DNA from: Promicromonospora sp049532985
GTDB taxonomy: Bacteria > Actinomycetota > Actinomycetes > Actinomycetales > Cellulomonadaceae
Assembly: GCF_049532985.1 (NCBI RefSeq)
Contig: NZ_CP186693.1
Coordinates: 4,402,001 to 4,466,000 of the forward strand
Direction of reading: 5' to 3'
Length of the DNA stretch: 64,000 nucleotides
Under the pieces are notes generated by a model. The model had not been told where the DNA came from and ran no database searches. It saw only the letters and a program-made list of their open reading frames with translations. How positions within the stretch are numbered: the first letter of the stretch is position 1; every line of letters begins with the position of its first letter. Both the position numbers and the translations under genes were made by a program. Shown in pieces: positions 24,786-32,752 of the stretch.

Positions 24786-26915
24786 ATGACCGCTGACGTA
24801 CCGGGCACCGCCCCCGCGCCCCACCCGGCCTGGCTGCCCGACGACGCGTTCGCCGCGCTCGGCCGACGCCGGGTGGTGGTCGCGGGCGACGGCGTCCTGG
24901 CCGGCACCGTCGCGGAGGAGGTGGCGGCGGCCACCGCCCGGTTCGGTGGCTCGTTCTCCCGCCTCGAGGTGGGCGACGGCGTGGCCGACGCCGAGCTCGT
25001 GCTCACGCTGGCACCGGCCGCGTCCGACGGTCCGCCCCGGCCCGACGGTCCGCCCGGGCCCGACGACCCGGACGGCGCCGGCGGCGAACCCGTGCCCGAC
25101 GAGACGTTCCGGTTCACGCGCGAGGCGGGGGCCGTCGTCGTGCAGGCACGGTGCGACGCGGGGCTGCTGCACGGCCTGTTCCACGTGGTGCGCCTGGGCG
25201 AGGCGGCGTTCGCCGGGCCGGACACCGACCAGACCCACGCGCCTGCCACCCACCTGCGCATGCTCGACCACTGGGACAACATGGCCCCGCACCCCGTCAT
25301 GGGTCAGGTCGAACGCGGGTACTCCGGGGGCTCGCTCTTCTACGACAACGGTTTCGTCCGCGCGGACCTCTCGCGCGTCGAGCGGTACGCCCGGCTGCTG
25401 GCCGCCGTGGGCATCAACCGCATCGCGATCAACAACGTCAACGTGCACGAGCGCGAGACCCGCCTGCTCACCGACGACCTGGGCGACGTCGTCCGGATCG
25501 CCGCCGTCTTCCGGCGCTGGGGCATCCGCGTGCACCTGTCGGTGTCGTTCGCGTCCCCGATCACGCTCGGCGGGCTGCCCACCTCGGACCCGCTGGACCC
25601 GGACGTGGCCCACTGGTGGGTGCGCGCCGCGGCACGCGTGTGGGCGGCGATCCCGGACTTCGGCGGCTTCGTCGTCAAGGCCGACTCGGAGGGTCAGCCG
25701 GGCCCGTTCGCGTACGGCCGCACGCACGCCGACGGCGCGAACATGCTGGCCGCCGCCGTCGCGCCGCACGACGGTCTGGTCCACTGGCGGGCGTTCGTCT
25801 ACGACCACCACCAGGACTGGCGCGACCGGTCGACCGACCGCGCCCGCGCCGCGTACGACCACTTCCACCCGCTCGACGGCGCGTTCGCGGACGCCGTGAT
25901 CGTGCAGATCAAGTACGGGCCCATGGACTTCCAGGTGCGCGAGCCGGTCTCCCCCGTCCTGGCCGCGATGCCGCGCACCCGGATCGCGCTGGAGCTGCAG
26001 GTCACGCAGGAGTACACCGGCCAGCAGCGGCACGCCGTGTACCTCGGCCCGCAGTGGAGCGAGATCCTCGGCTTCCGGTTCTGGTCCGCCGACCGCACGG
26101 GCGGCTCCCCGACGGTCGCCGACCTGGCCACCGGGCGCGCCAAGGCCGTCGAGGACCCGGGCACCGGCACCTGGCACAAGCCCGCCGGCGGGTTCGCCGC
26201 CGTGTCCAGCGCGGGCGACGACGAGTTCTGGACCGGCCACCCGTTCGCCCAGGCCAACCTCTACGCCTACGGGCGGCTGTGCTGGGACCCGGCGCTGGAC
26301 CCGGCCGACCTGCTCGACGAGTGGGCGGGCCTGACGTTCCCGGGTGCGCCGGACACCGTCCGGCAGGCGCTGCACGCCGTGCTCGACCGGTCGTGGGAGA
26401 CGTACGAGCAGTACACGGCGCCGCTGGGTGTCGGCTTCATGGTGCGCCCCGGCCACCACTACGGGCCCGATGTCGACGGGTACGAGTACACCCCGTGGGG
26501 CACCTACCACTTCGCCGACCGCGACGGGATCGGCGTCGACCGGACCGTGCGCACGGGGACCGGGTTCGCGGGGCAGTACCCCTCGCCGTGGCGCGAGACG
26601 TACGGGTCGACGGCGACGTGCCCGGACGAGCTGCTGCTGTTCTTCCACCACGTGCCGTACACGCACGTGCTGCACAGCGGCAGGACCGTGGTCCAGCACA
26701 TCTACGACACCCACTTCGAGGGTGTGTCCCGCGTGGAGCGGATGATCGCCGCATGGTCGGCGGCGGCACCACTGGTCGAGCCCCGCCTCGCCGAGCGGGT
26801 GGCGGAGCGGTTCGCGGAACAGCTCCGCAGCGCCACCGAGTGGCGGGACCAGGTCAACACCTACTTCCTGCGGAAGTCCGGCATCCCGGACGAGCAGGGG
26901 CGCACGATCTACTGA
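24786..26915 (+). CDS. aguA: Alpha-glucuronidase, glycoside hydrolase family 67
   Basis: Cuts (4-O-methyl-)glucuronic acid from the ends of xylo-oligosaccharides. The 709-residue protein has the GH67 layout: an N-terminal beta-domain, a TIM barrel and a helical C-terminal domain. Catalytic residues are recognisable: the acid Glu in KADSEGQPGP and the Asp/Glu pair in GPMDFQVREP. There is no signal peptide, so it acts inside the cell on imported oligosaccharides, which fits the neighbouring importer. The ATG at 24786 lacks a strong ribosome site (AGGACG about 11 bases upstream). It follows uxaC by 108 bp and probably shares its transcript. Confidence 0.93.
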   Translation: MTADVPGTAPAPHPAWLPDDAFAALGRRRVVVAGDGVLAGTVAEEVAAATARFGGSFSRLEVGDGVADAELVLTLAPAASDGPPRPDGPPGPDDPDGAGGEPVPDETFRFTREAGAVVVQARCDAGLLHGLFHVVRLGEAAFAGPDTDQTHAPATHLRMLDHWDNMAPHPVMGQVERGYSGGSLFYDNGFVRADLSRVERYARLLAAVGINRIAINNVNVHERETRLLTDDLGDVVRIAAVFRRWGIRVHLSVSFASPITLGGLPTSDPLDPDVAHWWVRAAARVWAAIPDFGGFVVKADSEGQPGPFAYGRTHADGANMLAAAVAPHDGLVHWRAFVYDHHQDWRDRSTDRARAAYDHFHPLDGAFADAVIVQIKYGPMDFQVREPVSPVLAAMPRTRIALELQVTQEYTGQQRHAVYLGPQWSEILGFRFWSADRTGGSPTVADLATGRAKAVEDPGTGTWHKPAGGFAAVSSAGDDEFWTGHPFAQANLYAYGRLCWDPALDPADLLDEWAGLTFPGAPDTVRQALHAVLDRSWETYEQYTAPLGVGFMVRPGHHYGPDVDGYEYTPWGTYHFADRDGIGVDRTVRTGTGFAGQYPSPWRETYGSTATCPDELLLFFHHVPYTHVLHSGRTVVQHIYDTHFEGVSRVERMIAAWSAAAPLVEPRLAERVAERFAEQLRSATEWRDQVNTYFLRKSGIPDEQGRTIY

Positions 26916-26925
26916 GCGGGACCGG

Positions 26926-27435
26926 TCAGCCGCGCGGCACGTGCCGGGTGTGGGTGTACGTCCCCTTGCCGAAGGCCAGCACCTTGGCCGGGTCCACCGC
27001 GAACACCAGCGCGGTGCCGCCGACGTCGTTGCGGAAGGCGCCGTCACCCACCTCGTACTGCCACTGACCGGTCCACTTGCCGCGCCAGGCGTCCGCCAGG
27101 CGCTCCAGCTGCGCTGCCTCGGTGACACGGACCGCCGGGCCCTCGACCATCACGTCGAGGCCCCGGTCCCACGCGCTCGTGCCCGTGGTCAGCACCACGT
27201 TCGGGTTCACGGCCAGGTTGACCGCCTTCTGCTCCTCGGGGCCGGTGGTGAAGTGCAGCGCCCCGTCGAGCCAGACGGCGACCAGCGGGGTGACGTGCGG
27301 CCGGCCGTCGGCGCGGACCGTCGTCAGCCAGGTGATCTGGGCGTTCTCCAGCACCTCGACGGCCGCCTGCCAGGTGGTCGGCGCGGCGCCGGGGTCGCTG
27401 AACCGGGCGTCGAGGGTGGTGATCGGGTCGTCCAT
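26926..27435 (-). CDS. Pyridoxamine-phosphate-oxidase-like flavin/F420 protein
   Basis: A 169-residue split-barrel (PPOX-fold) protein with ITWLTTVRADGRPHVTPLVAVWLDGALHFTTG, which is the FMN/F420-binding core of the general-stress and F420-dependent families, and FAVDPAKVLAFGKG near the end. Such proteins reduce small molecules or bind flavin; the substrate is not predictable. The ATG at 27435 follows GAGGAG. It converges on aguA with only 10 bp between the stops. Confidence 0.8.
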   Translation of the reverse strand: MDDPITTLDARFSDPGAAPTTWQAAVEVLENAQITWLTTVRADGRPHVTPLVAVWLDGALHFTTGPEEQKAVNLAVNPNVVLTTGTSAWDRGLDVMVEGPAVRVTEAAQLERLADAWRGKWTGQWQYEVGDGAFRNDVGGTALVFAVDPAKVLAFGKGTYTHTRHVPRG

Positions 27436-27446
27436 GGGCCTGCTCC

Positions 27447-27734
27447 TCAGGGTCGGTCGGACGGGCGGTGTTCGGCGGACGGGGCCGGGAAGAGCTCCGC
27501 GAGCACGTGCGCGACGGCGGAGGCCGTGCTCTTGGCCGCCGACGCGGCGAAGAACAGGGTGCCGGGTGTGACAAGCAGGCCGCGCTCGGGGTCGGCCGGG
27601 CCGCCCACGGCGTCGACGACGAGCCGGCCCCGGTGCACCACCGCGACCTGCAGGCCGACCTCGTCGCCCTCGGCCACGAGCCGGTCCACGAGGGCCTGGG
27701 CGCGCGTCTGCACCTGCTTGGCGAGGTCGGTCAT
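27447..27734 (-). pseudogene. Beta-lactamase-fold serine hydrolase, N-terminal fragment
   Basis: The 95-residue frame VGLQVAVVHRGRLVVDAVGG ... LFFAASAAKSTASAVAHVLAE looks like the first quarter of a class C beta-lactamase/EstB-type esterase, including the nucleophile motif SxxK (SAAK). The family is normally near 400 residues with later YxN and KTG-like motifs; here the frame stops right after the first helix and the next gene follows after 11 bp. No ribosome site precedes the ATG at 27734. I read it as a deletion remnant, though a small expressed protein cannot be excluded. Confidence 0.55.
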
Positions 27735-27832
27735 ACCAGGGCCGACGACGGGCGCCCCGGCGACTCATCGCTCCGGGCCGATGCGGCGGAGTACGATGGT
27801 CGGACAGTAGGAATCTCTCACCGGAGGCCGGC

Positions 27833-28072
27833 ATGACCATCCTGACTCTTCGCCCCAAGAACCAGGTCACCGTCCCCAAGGAGATCGCCGAGGCGGCTGG
27901 CCTGCACGTCGGTGACGCCCTGGACTTCGCGGTGGTCGACGGAACGGTGGTGATCTCGAAGGTGGAGCTCGGGCGCCGGTCGGAGGAACGCCCCACCGCC
28001 GAGGACTGGCTCGCCGCAGCCGACTATGTCGGCACGCGTGACCGTGAGCTCCTGAACAGACTCGCCCAGTGA
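27833..28072 (+). CDS. AbrB/SpoVT-type antitoxin
   Basis: A 79-residue swapped-hairpin DNA-binding protein: LTLRPKNQVTVPKEIAEAAGLHVGDALDFAVVDG is the typical SpoVT-AbrB beta-hairpin domain, followed by a short acidic tail (RPTAEDWLAAADYVGTRDRELLNRL) that in such antitoxins wraps the toxin. The ATG follows GGAGG. Its stop overlaps the next start as GTGA, so the pair is translationally coupled, and it likely represses its own promoter. Confidence 0.87.
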   Translation: MTILTLRPKNQVTVPKEIAEAAGLHVGDALDFAVVDGTVVISKVELGRRSEERPTAEDWLAAADYVGTRDRELLNRLAQ

Positions 28073-28467
28073 CCCACCTGGTCCCGCCGCACATCGCGTT
28101 GCGGATGTTCGAGGCCGCCGAGCAGATCAAGCCGGTGGTCCGCGATCTGGGGCTGCTCGAGTCCTCGTTGACCCGCGCAGGCATGACGTCGTACGGCCAG
28201 GAGCTCTACCCCGGGATTCATCTGAAGATGGCGGCCACGCTCGACTCGGTGAACCGCAACCACCCGCTCATCGACGGGAACCAGCGCCTCGCGTGGATCG
28301 TCGTCGCAGCGACGTACCGTGTGAACGGCTTCCCCGGCCTCGCCGGCACGGTCGACGAGCAGGAGGCGCTCGTGCTGAAGGTCGCTTCCGATCATCCCGA
28401 GCTGGACTGGATCGCCGACCAGCTGGCGTCGATGTTCGACCCACCCGAGAAGCTTCACCGACCCTGA
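28069..28467 (+). CDS. Doc-like toxin (Fic fold)
   Basis: A 132-residue death-on-curing protein. The Fic/Doc motif reads HPLIDGNQRLAW: the catalytic His and the DGN are present, while the usual Lys or Gly after Asn is Gln. Doc toxins phosphorylate and inactivate EF-Tu; true Fic proteins AMPylate. The unusual Gln may change or weaken activity. The start is GTG at 28069, overlapping the antitoxin stop. The pair AbrB-Doc forms a type II toxin-antitoxin module placed between catabolic loci. Confidence 0.87.
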   Translation: MTHLVPPHIALRMFEAAEQIKPVVRDLGLLESSLTRAGMTSYGQELYPGIHLKMAATLDSVNRNHPLIDGNQRLAWIVVAATYRVNGFPGLAGTVDEQEALVLKVASDHPELDWIADQLASMFDPPEKLHRP

Positions 28468-28500
28468 CCGCCCTCGACCAGAGGCAGCACGCCCTCGGCA

Positions 28501-28547
28501 ACGCGCCAGACCCTCAGGTCACCGGAGTGACCTGAGGGTCTGCGCGT
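28501..28547. terminator. Two-way terminator between doc and the esterase
   Basis: Perfect 16-bp arms (28507-28522 and 28527-28542) around CGGA; past a one-base bulge, ACGCG and CGCGT extend the stem by five more pairs. It lies between convergent genes. Confidence 0.78.
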
Positions 28548-28554
28548 GCCGGGG

Positions 28555-29367
28555 TCAGCGCGCGGCCAGGGAGGCCACCTCGCGGACCGAGGCGGCGATC
28601 GCCCGGAAGTCCTTGCTGAGGATCGCGCCGTGGTTGCTCGACACCTTCGCACCGACGGTGATGTGCGGGTTGCGGGCCGTCACGCCGTCGAGGCTGGTGC
28701 GGATGCGCTCCTGCTCGTCGCCCTTGCTGCCGAGCGACGTGCCCGAGGCCACCACGTACCGCGTGGGCACGGTGAGCCCGTCCAGCACCGGACCCAGCTC
28801 GGCCTCCCGGGAGAGCACGCCGAGCTCGATGTTGCTCTCCGCCTGCTGGTCCGCCGTCATGCGGGGGGTCAGGCCGGTGATGCGCAACGGGACCGTCATC
28901 CAGCGCATCCGGCGGAACATCGCGCGGATGCGGTCCGCCATGGCGTCGTCCAGCCAGTCGTAGGGGAAGGCCCCGTCGACCAGCACGGCGCCCAGGGCGC
29001 GGCCCGGGTTGCGGTGGGCCCAGTGCGCCGCGACGACCGCGCCGTAGGACCACCCGACGACCACCGCCCGCTCGACGCCGCGCGCCGCGAGGACGGCGTC
29101 GACGTCGCGGACCGCGGCCTCGAAGGAGTAGTCCGCCGAGGCGCCCGACCTCCTGCCGCGGGCACGCTCGTCGTAGGTGATGTGCCGCCAGCCCGGGCCC
29201 AGCTCGGCGACCGTGCGCCGCCAGTAGCCCTGGGTGGCGAACTGGCCGTTGAGATAGATCACGGGGACGCCCGTGCCGCCGGTGTCGGTGACGTGCAGGG
29301 CCGTGTCGTCGACCGGCACCATGCCGGACCACGCCGAGGTCTTCGGGGACGTGCTGTCGTTCGTCAT
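28555..29367 (-). CDS. Alpha/beta hydrolase
   Basis: A 270-residue soluble alpha/beta hydrolase. The oxyanion region is YLNGQFATQGYWRR, the nucleophile elbow is GWSYGA (Ser in GxSxG), an acid is likely in LVDGAFPYDWL or VPTRYVVASG, and the catalytic His is in SSNHGAIL. It resembles esterases/haloperoxidase-like enzymes; the substrate is unknown. The ATG at 29367 follows AGGAGG. It lies downstream of the DUF4097 gene, separated by a terminator-like hairpin. Confidence 0.8.
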   Translation of the reverse strand: MTNDSTSPKTSAWSGMVPVDDTALHVTDTGGTGVPVIYLNGQFATQGYWRRTVAELGPGWRHITYDERARGRRSGASADYSFEAAVRDVDAVLAARGVERAVVVGWSYGAVVAAHWAHRNPGRALGAVLVDGAFPYDWLDDAMADRIRAMFRRMRWMTVPLRITGLTPRMTADQQAESNIELGVLSREAELGPVLDGLTVPTRYVVASGTSLGSKGDEQERIRTSLDGVTARNPHITVGAKVSSNHGAILSKDFRAIAASVREVASLAAR

Positions 29368-29396
29368 GGTGCCTCCTGGATCAGCGGGTCGTGGAG

Positions 29397-29430
29397 CCGG
29401 GCCGTCAGATCGTGCGACCTGACGGCCCGG
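29397..29430. terminator. Hairpin after the DUF4097 gene
   Basis: CCGGGCCGTCAG (29397-29408) pairs with CTGACGGCCCGG (29419-29430); one mismatch and three more pairs close a 2-base loop. It follows the DUF4097 stop on the minus strand by 15 bp. Confidence 0.68.
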
Positions 29431-29445
29431 TGGTGCGGGACGGCG

Positions 29446-30111
29446 TCAGAGGCTGCGGGCCGTGATGTCGCCCTGCATCGTGGTGGCGCGGATGTCGAGC
29501 ACCGGGGCGCCGTCGTTCTTCAGGGCGTTGCTGACGCGGCCGAGGCTGGTCCCGGCGTCGAGGGTCGCGGAGACGCCGGCCGCGGCCCCGACCGAGATGT
29601 CGCCCTGCTGCGTGCTCAGCACGACCGTGCCGCGCGCCGCCTCGGCGATCCGGACGGCACCGCGCTGGGTGCTGATCTCGGCGGGACCGTTGAGCCGGCC
29701 CACCTCGACGTCGCCGTCCACCGCGCTGAGCCGCACGCTGTCCGCCTCGTCGATCTTGATCTGGCGGTAGACACCCTCGGCGACGACGTCGCCCAGGCGG
29801 CCGACGACGCGGAGCTCGGTGCTGGCGGACCGCGTCTCGACGGCCGACCCGGCGGGAAGCTGGACCGTGACCTCGACGGCGCCCGCGGTGCCCACGAGCT
29901 TGTTCTTCGGCTCGGGGGTGGCGACCCGCAGCACACCCTCGGTGAGGGTGACGGTGGTGCCCTCGGCGGTGGCCACGTCGCGGCTCTTGCCCGCGTCGGC
30001 CGGCCGGACCTCGACCGTGGTGTCGGTGCGGTCCGCGGCGATGATCTGGACCCGGCCGGCCGGGATGTCGAGGACGGCGGAGATGGGGGCGGGGGTGGTG
30101 AAGTTCTGCAT
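29446..30111 (-). CDS. DUF4097-family beta-repeat protein
   Basis: A 221-residue protein of short repeating beta strands (DVEVGRLNGPAEISTQRGAVRIAEAARG and similar), the pattern of the DUF4097 putative-adhesin family in which each turn of a beta-solenoid reads as a G-D-(V/I) strand. No signal peptide or membrane segment is present, so it acts in the cytoplasm, unlike many relatives. The ATG at 30111 follows a GGAG about 12 bases upstream. It is divergent from the MarR/GbsR-like regulator and probably under its control; biochemical role unknown. Confidence 0.72.
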   Translation of the reverse strand: MQNFTTPAPISAVLDIPAGRVQIIAADRTDTTVEVRPADAGKSRDVATAEGTTVTLTEGVLRVATPEPKNKLVGTAGAVEVTVQLPAGSAVETRSASTELRVVGRLGDVVAEGVYRQIKIDEADSVRLSAVDGDVEVGRLNGPAEISTQRGAVRIAEAARGTVVLSTQQGDISVGAAAGVSATLDAGTSLGRVSNALKNDGAPVLDIRATTMQGDITARSL

Positions 30112-30164
30112 GATGACCTGCTCCTGTGCTCGGTGGTGCTCGTGGTTTCTGATGTGGGAAACGC

Positions 30165-30300
30165 TACGTTGCATTCCACTTCATGGCAACACACTTGTTG
30201 CGTTGCGCGAGCGTTATGCCAGGTCAGCACGTATATATTGTTGCAACGAGCGTGATGTTAAAGCAACGATGCGTCAGCGAGCGCGTTGCAATAGATCAGG
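30165..30300. promoter_or_regulatory. A+T-rich regulatory region with repeated GTTGC/GCAAC sites
   Basis: This intergenic stretch is much richer in A+T than its surroundings (TATATATT at 30232-30239). It has at least five GTTGC or GCAAC words, including the palindrome GTTGCAAC (30240-30247), and two similar direct repeats: TTGCGCGAGCGTTATG and TTGCAACGAGCGTGATG. They look like binding sites for the divergent regulator at 30346. Confidence 0.6.
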
Positions 30301-30345
30301 CGTGAACGCTATGCTGGCCGGCAGGACCACGACGAGGAGACCGCG

Positions 30346-31092
30346 ATGCCCGGAGGCAGGCTCACCAAGCAGGAACGCCAGCAGATCGCGCTGGGGCTGG
30401 CCGACAGCCTCCCGTACGCCGAGATCGCCCGGCGTCTGGACCGGCCGACGTCGACGGTCACGCGCGAGGTGCTGCGCAACGGCGGCCCCACCTCGTACCG
30501 CGCCGACCTGGCCCACCACGCGACCGAGCGACGCGTCCGCCGCAAGCGGCCGGCCGCGCCCCGGCCGGCGCAGGCGCCCGCCCGGCCCGACGGGCGGGAC
30601 GCCGCGGCGGTGGCCGTCTACGAGGAGACGCTGACGGGGGTGCTCATGGCCTCGGGCCTGTCCAGGATCCCGGCCGGGGTGCTGACGTGCCTGTTCACCA
30701 CCGACGCCGGCAGCCTCACCGCGGCCGACCTCGTGCGTCGCCTCCAGGTGAGCCCGGCGTCCGTCTCCAAGGCGATCACGTACCTCGAGAGCCAGGGACT
30801 CGTCCGCCGGGAACGGGGCGAGGGGCGACGCGAGCGCTACTTCGCCGACAACGACGTCTGGTACCAGTCCACGCTCGCCAGCGCCCGGTCCAACGACCAG
30901 CTCGCCGCGACGGCGCGGCAGGGCGTCTCCGTGCTCGGTGCGCACACGCCTGCCGCCGACCGGCTGGAGAACATCGCGCGGTTCCTCGACTTCATCAGCG
31001 AGAGCATCGTCCGGGCCGCCGAGCAGGCCCGCGCGGTGCTGCACACGGGCCCCGTGCCGACGTCGGACGACGAGCCGGACGCCGGCCGCTGA
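30346..31092 (+). CDS. MarR/GbsR-like transcriptional regulator with extra N-terminal HTH
   Basis: A 248-residue regulator with two DNA-binding modules. Residues 5-45 (LTKQERQQIALGLADSLPYAEIARRLDRPTSTVTREV) resemble the IS30-type helix-turn-helix used for initial operator reading; residues about 100-190 form a winged helix of the GbsR/MarR type (LTAADLVRRLQVSPASVSKAITYLESQGLVRRERGEGRRERYF). The two are joined by an Arg/Pro/Ala-rich linker. The ATG at 30346 follows GAGGAGA. It is divergent from the DUF4097 gene, with candidate operators between. Confidence 0.8.
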   Translation: MPGGRLTKQERQQIALGLADSLPYAEIARRLDRPTSTVTREVLRNGGPTSYRADLAHHATERRVRRKRPAAPRPAQAPARPDGRDAAAVAVYEETLTGVLMASGLSRIPAGVLTCLFTTDAGSLTAADLVRRLQVSPASVSKAITYLESQGLVRRERGEGRRERYFADNDVWYQSTLASARSNDQLAATARQGVSVLGAHTPAADRLENIARFLDFISESIVRAAEQARAVLHTGPVPTSDDEPDAGR

Positions 31093-31104
31093 CGCACGGG
31101 CCCC

Positions 31105-32025
31105 TCAGAGCGGCGTGTCGCCCGGGACCTTCACGTCCTCGACGCGGGCCCGGGCCGGCAGGCCGATGTCCCAGAACTGGATGGTCTGCAGCACCCAGAA
31201 GAGCGCGAAGACGAGCATCAGCACGGCCTCGACCACGAACAGCGTCTGCGGGAAGACCGCGGGGAAGAACCGGTCGAGCACGACCATCATCGTGAGACCG
31301 CCGACCAGCACCACCGCCATCACCACGGCGATCGTCCGGTACCAGGCCCGGAAGGCGGCCGCCGACATGCCACGCAACCGTTCCAGGGCCTGCGCGGTGA
31401 CCGCCCGGTCGGAACCGTTGATCCACGCGACCGCCACGAGGCAGGCGAACAGCAGCACGGCCGCCGCGTAGTGCGCCACCTGCAGGAAGCTCGCTGGCCA
31501 GGCCAGGAGCCAGACCCCGGTCGCCGCCCAGGTCAGCCAGGTGAGCCAGAGGTCCCAGCCCGCCGGTCCGGCGAGGTCACGACGGCGCGGCCAGGTGGCC
31601 AGCAGGAGCACCGGACCGCCGACGAGCAGCAGGGTGCCGATGTTGTTGCCCACCCGCTCGGGCATGTCGACGCAGTACGGCTCGGCCGTGCACAGGGTGG
31701 CGTCGAGCGGCGTCGGCACCAGGGCCACGACGAGCGCCAGCAGGCCCGCGACGTTGAGCAGCACCTCCTCGGCACCGTGCCGGCCCTTGATCGCGACGAG
31801 GCACGTGCCGATGCCGACGAGCGACCCCACGAACACGCTCTGCACGGGCGAGTAGAAGTACGCGCTGATCGACGCGTGCCACCACTCCTCGCCCGACCCG
31901 AGCCGGCCGTGGTCGGCCACGATCTGCAGGCCCAGCGACACGAACAGCACCAGCACCACCGCGACGATCGCCACGCGCAGGTAGCGATACGTCAGCCGTG
32001 CCGGGTCCCCCTGCTTGATCACCAT
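31105..32025 (-). CDS. Multi-spanning membrane protein of unknown function
   Basis: I do not recognise a family with confidence. The 306-residue product has about eight hydrophobic helices, an acidic-aromatic loop (GEEWWHASISAYFYSPVQSVFVG) and a Cys pair in LCTAEPYCVDMP that would sit outside the cell. DUF998-like proteins have a similar build. I chose the ATG at 32025, which has an AGGG 8 bases upstream; a TTG at 32061 would add 12 residues but lacks a ribosome site. It follows the YesL-like gene by 46 bp on the same strand and converges on the MarR-like gene with 12 bp between. Confidence 0.65.
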   Translation of the reverse strand: MVIKQGDPARLTYRYLRVAIVAVVLVLFVSLGLQIVADHGRLGSGEEWWHASISAYFYSPVQSVFVGSLVGIGTCLVAIKGRHGAEEVLLNVAGLLALVVALVPTPLDATLCTAEPYCVDMPERVGNNIGTLLLVGGPVLLLATWPRRRDLAGPAGWDLWLTWLTWAATGVWLLAWPASFLQVAHYAAAVLLFACLVAVAWINGSDRAVTAQALERLRGMSAAAFRAWYRTIAVVMAVVLVGGLTMMVVLDRFFPAVFPQTLFVVEAVLMLVFALFWVLQTIQFWDIGLPARARVEDVKVPGDTPL

Positions 32026-32071
32026 GGGCACACCCTGGCGCAAGTGCCACAGATCGGACAATGTTGCACGG

Positions 32072-32752
32072 TCATGCCGCGGCGGTGAAACGCTCCTCGA
32101 CGTCGGTCAGCAGTGGCGCGGCGTTGCGCAGCACGAGCGCGAGCCAGACGACCGCGAGCAGGCCGAACAGCACCTCCGTCGTCAGCACGATCACCCCTCC
32201 CGCGAGCACCAGCAGGGAGAGGGTCCCCAGCGTGACCAGCGGGCGGGCCGCGAGATAGTGGGCGGCGAGCCGTGCGGCGTCACGCGTCCGGAAACCGAAG
32301 AACGAGACGATGACCAGCACGTTCACGGACCAGAGCAGAAGACCGGCCCCGATCACCACGAGCGCGGGCGCGAACCAGCCGGGCACACCGGCCGCGTCGA
32401 GGTTCGCGAGCGAGACCGCCACCACGCCGAGCACCACGACCGCGGGCGTCCACACCCGTAACGCGTCGGCCCAGTTCAGGCGGTATCCGCGCCAGAAGGA
32501 CGCGGCCGGTGCGAGCCCCTCGGTCCTGGTCCGGTCCCGGAGCGCGAACAGTCCCGCCGACGCCGCAGGGCCCAGCGGCACCAGGCACAGCACGACCAGC
32601 GGGGCGTTGCCGACCGACCGGTCGAGCAGCGCCAGGGCGACCAGGCCGGGCAGCGAGGTCAGCACGAGCAGCAGCTCGACCACGAGATACCAGTAGACCG
32701 CGTTCGCGCCGCGCCCCAGGGGGCCGTCGCCGTACTCCCTGCGCTCAGCCAC
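32072..32752 (-). CDS. YesL-like (DUF624) membrane protein
   Basis: A 226-residue protein with five to six helices; ANAVYWYLVVELLLVLTSLPG near the N-terminus and the spacing of helices match the DUF624/YesL family, which accompanies sugar ABC importers and glycoside hydrolases in Firmicutes and actinobacteria. Its function is unknown; an accessory role in transport is usually assumed. The GTG at 32752 overlaps the GH39 stop by 8 bp, so the two are co-translated. Confidence 0.75.
   Translation of the reverse strand: MAERREYGDGPLGRGANAVYWYLVVELLLVLTSLPGLVALALLDRSVGNAPLVVLCLVPLGPAASAGLFALRDRTRTEGLAPAASFWRGYRLNWADALRVWTPAVVVLGVVAVSLANLDAAGVPGWFAPALVVIGAGLLLWSVNVLVIVSFFGFRTRDAARLAAHYLAARPLVTLGTLSLLVLAGGVIVLTTEVLFGLLAVVWLALVLRNAAPLLTDVEERFTAAA

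Noticed and set aside
32026..32061. TTG start at 32061 for the eight-helix protein
   Set aside because: Rare codon and no ribosome site; the ATG at 32025 has AGGG 8 bases upstream and begins just before the first helix.
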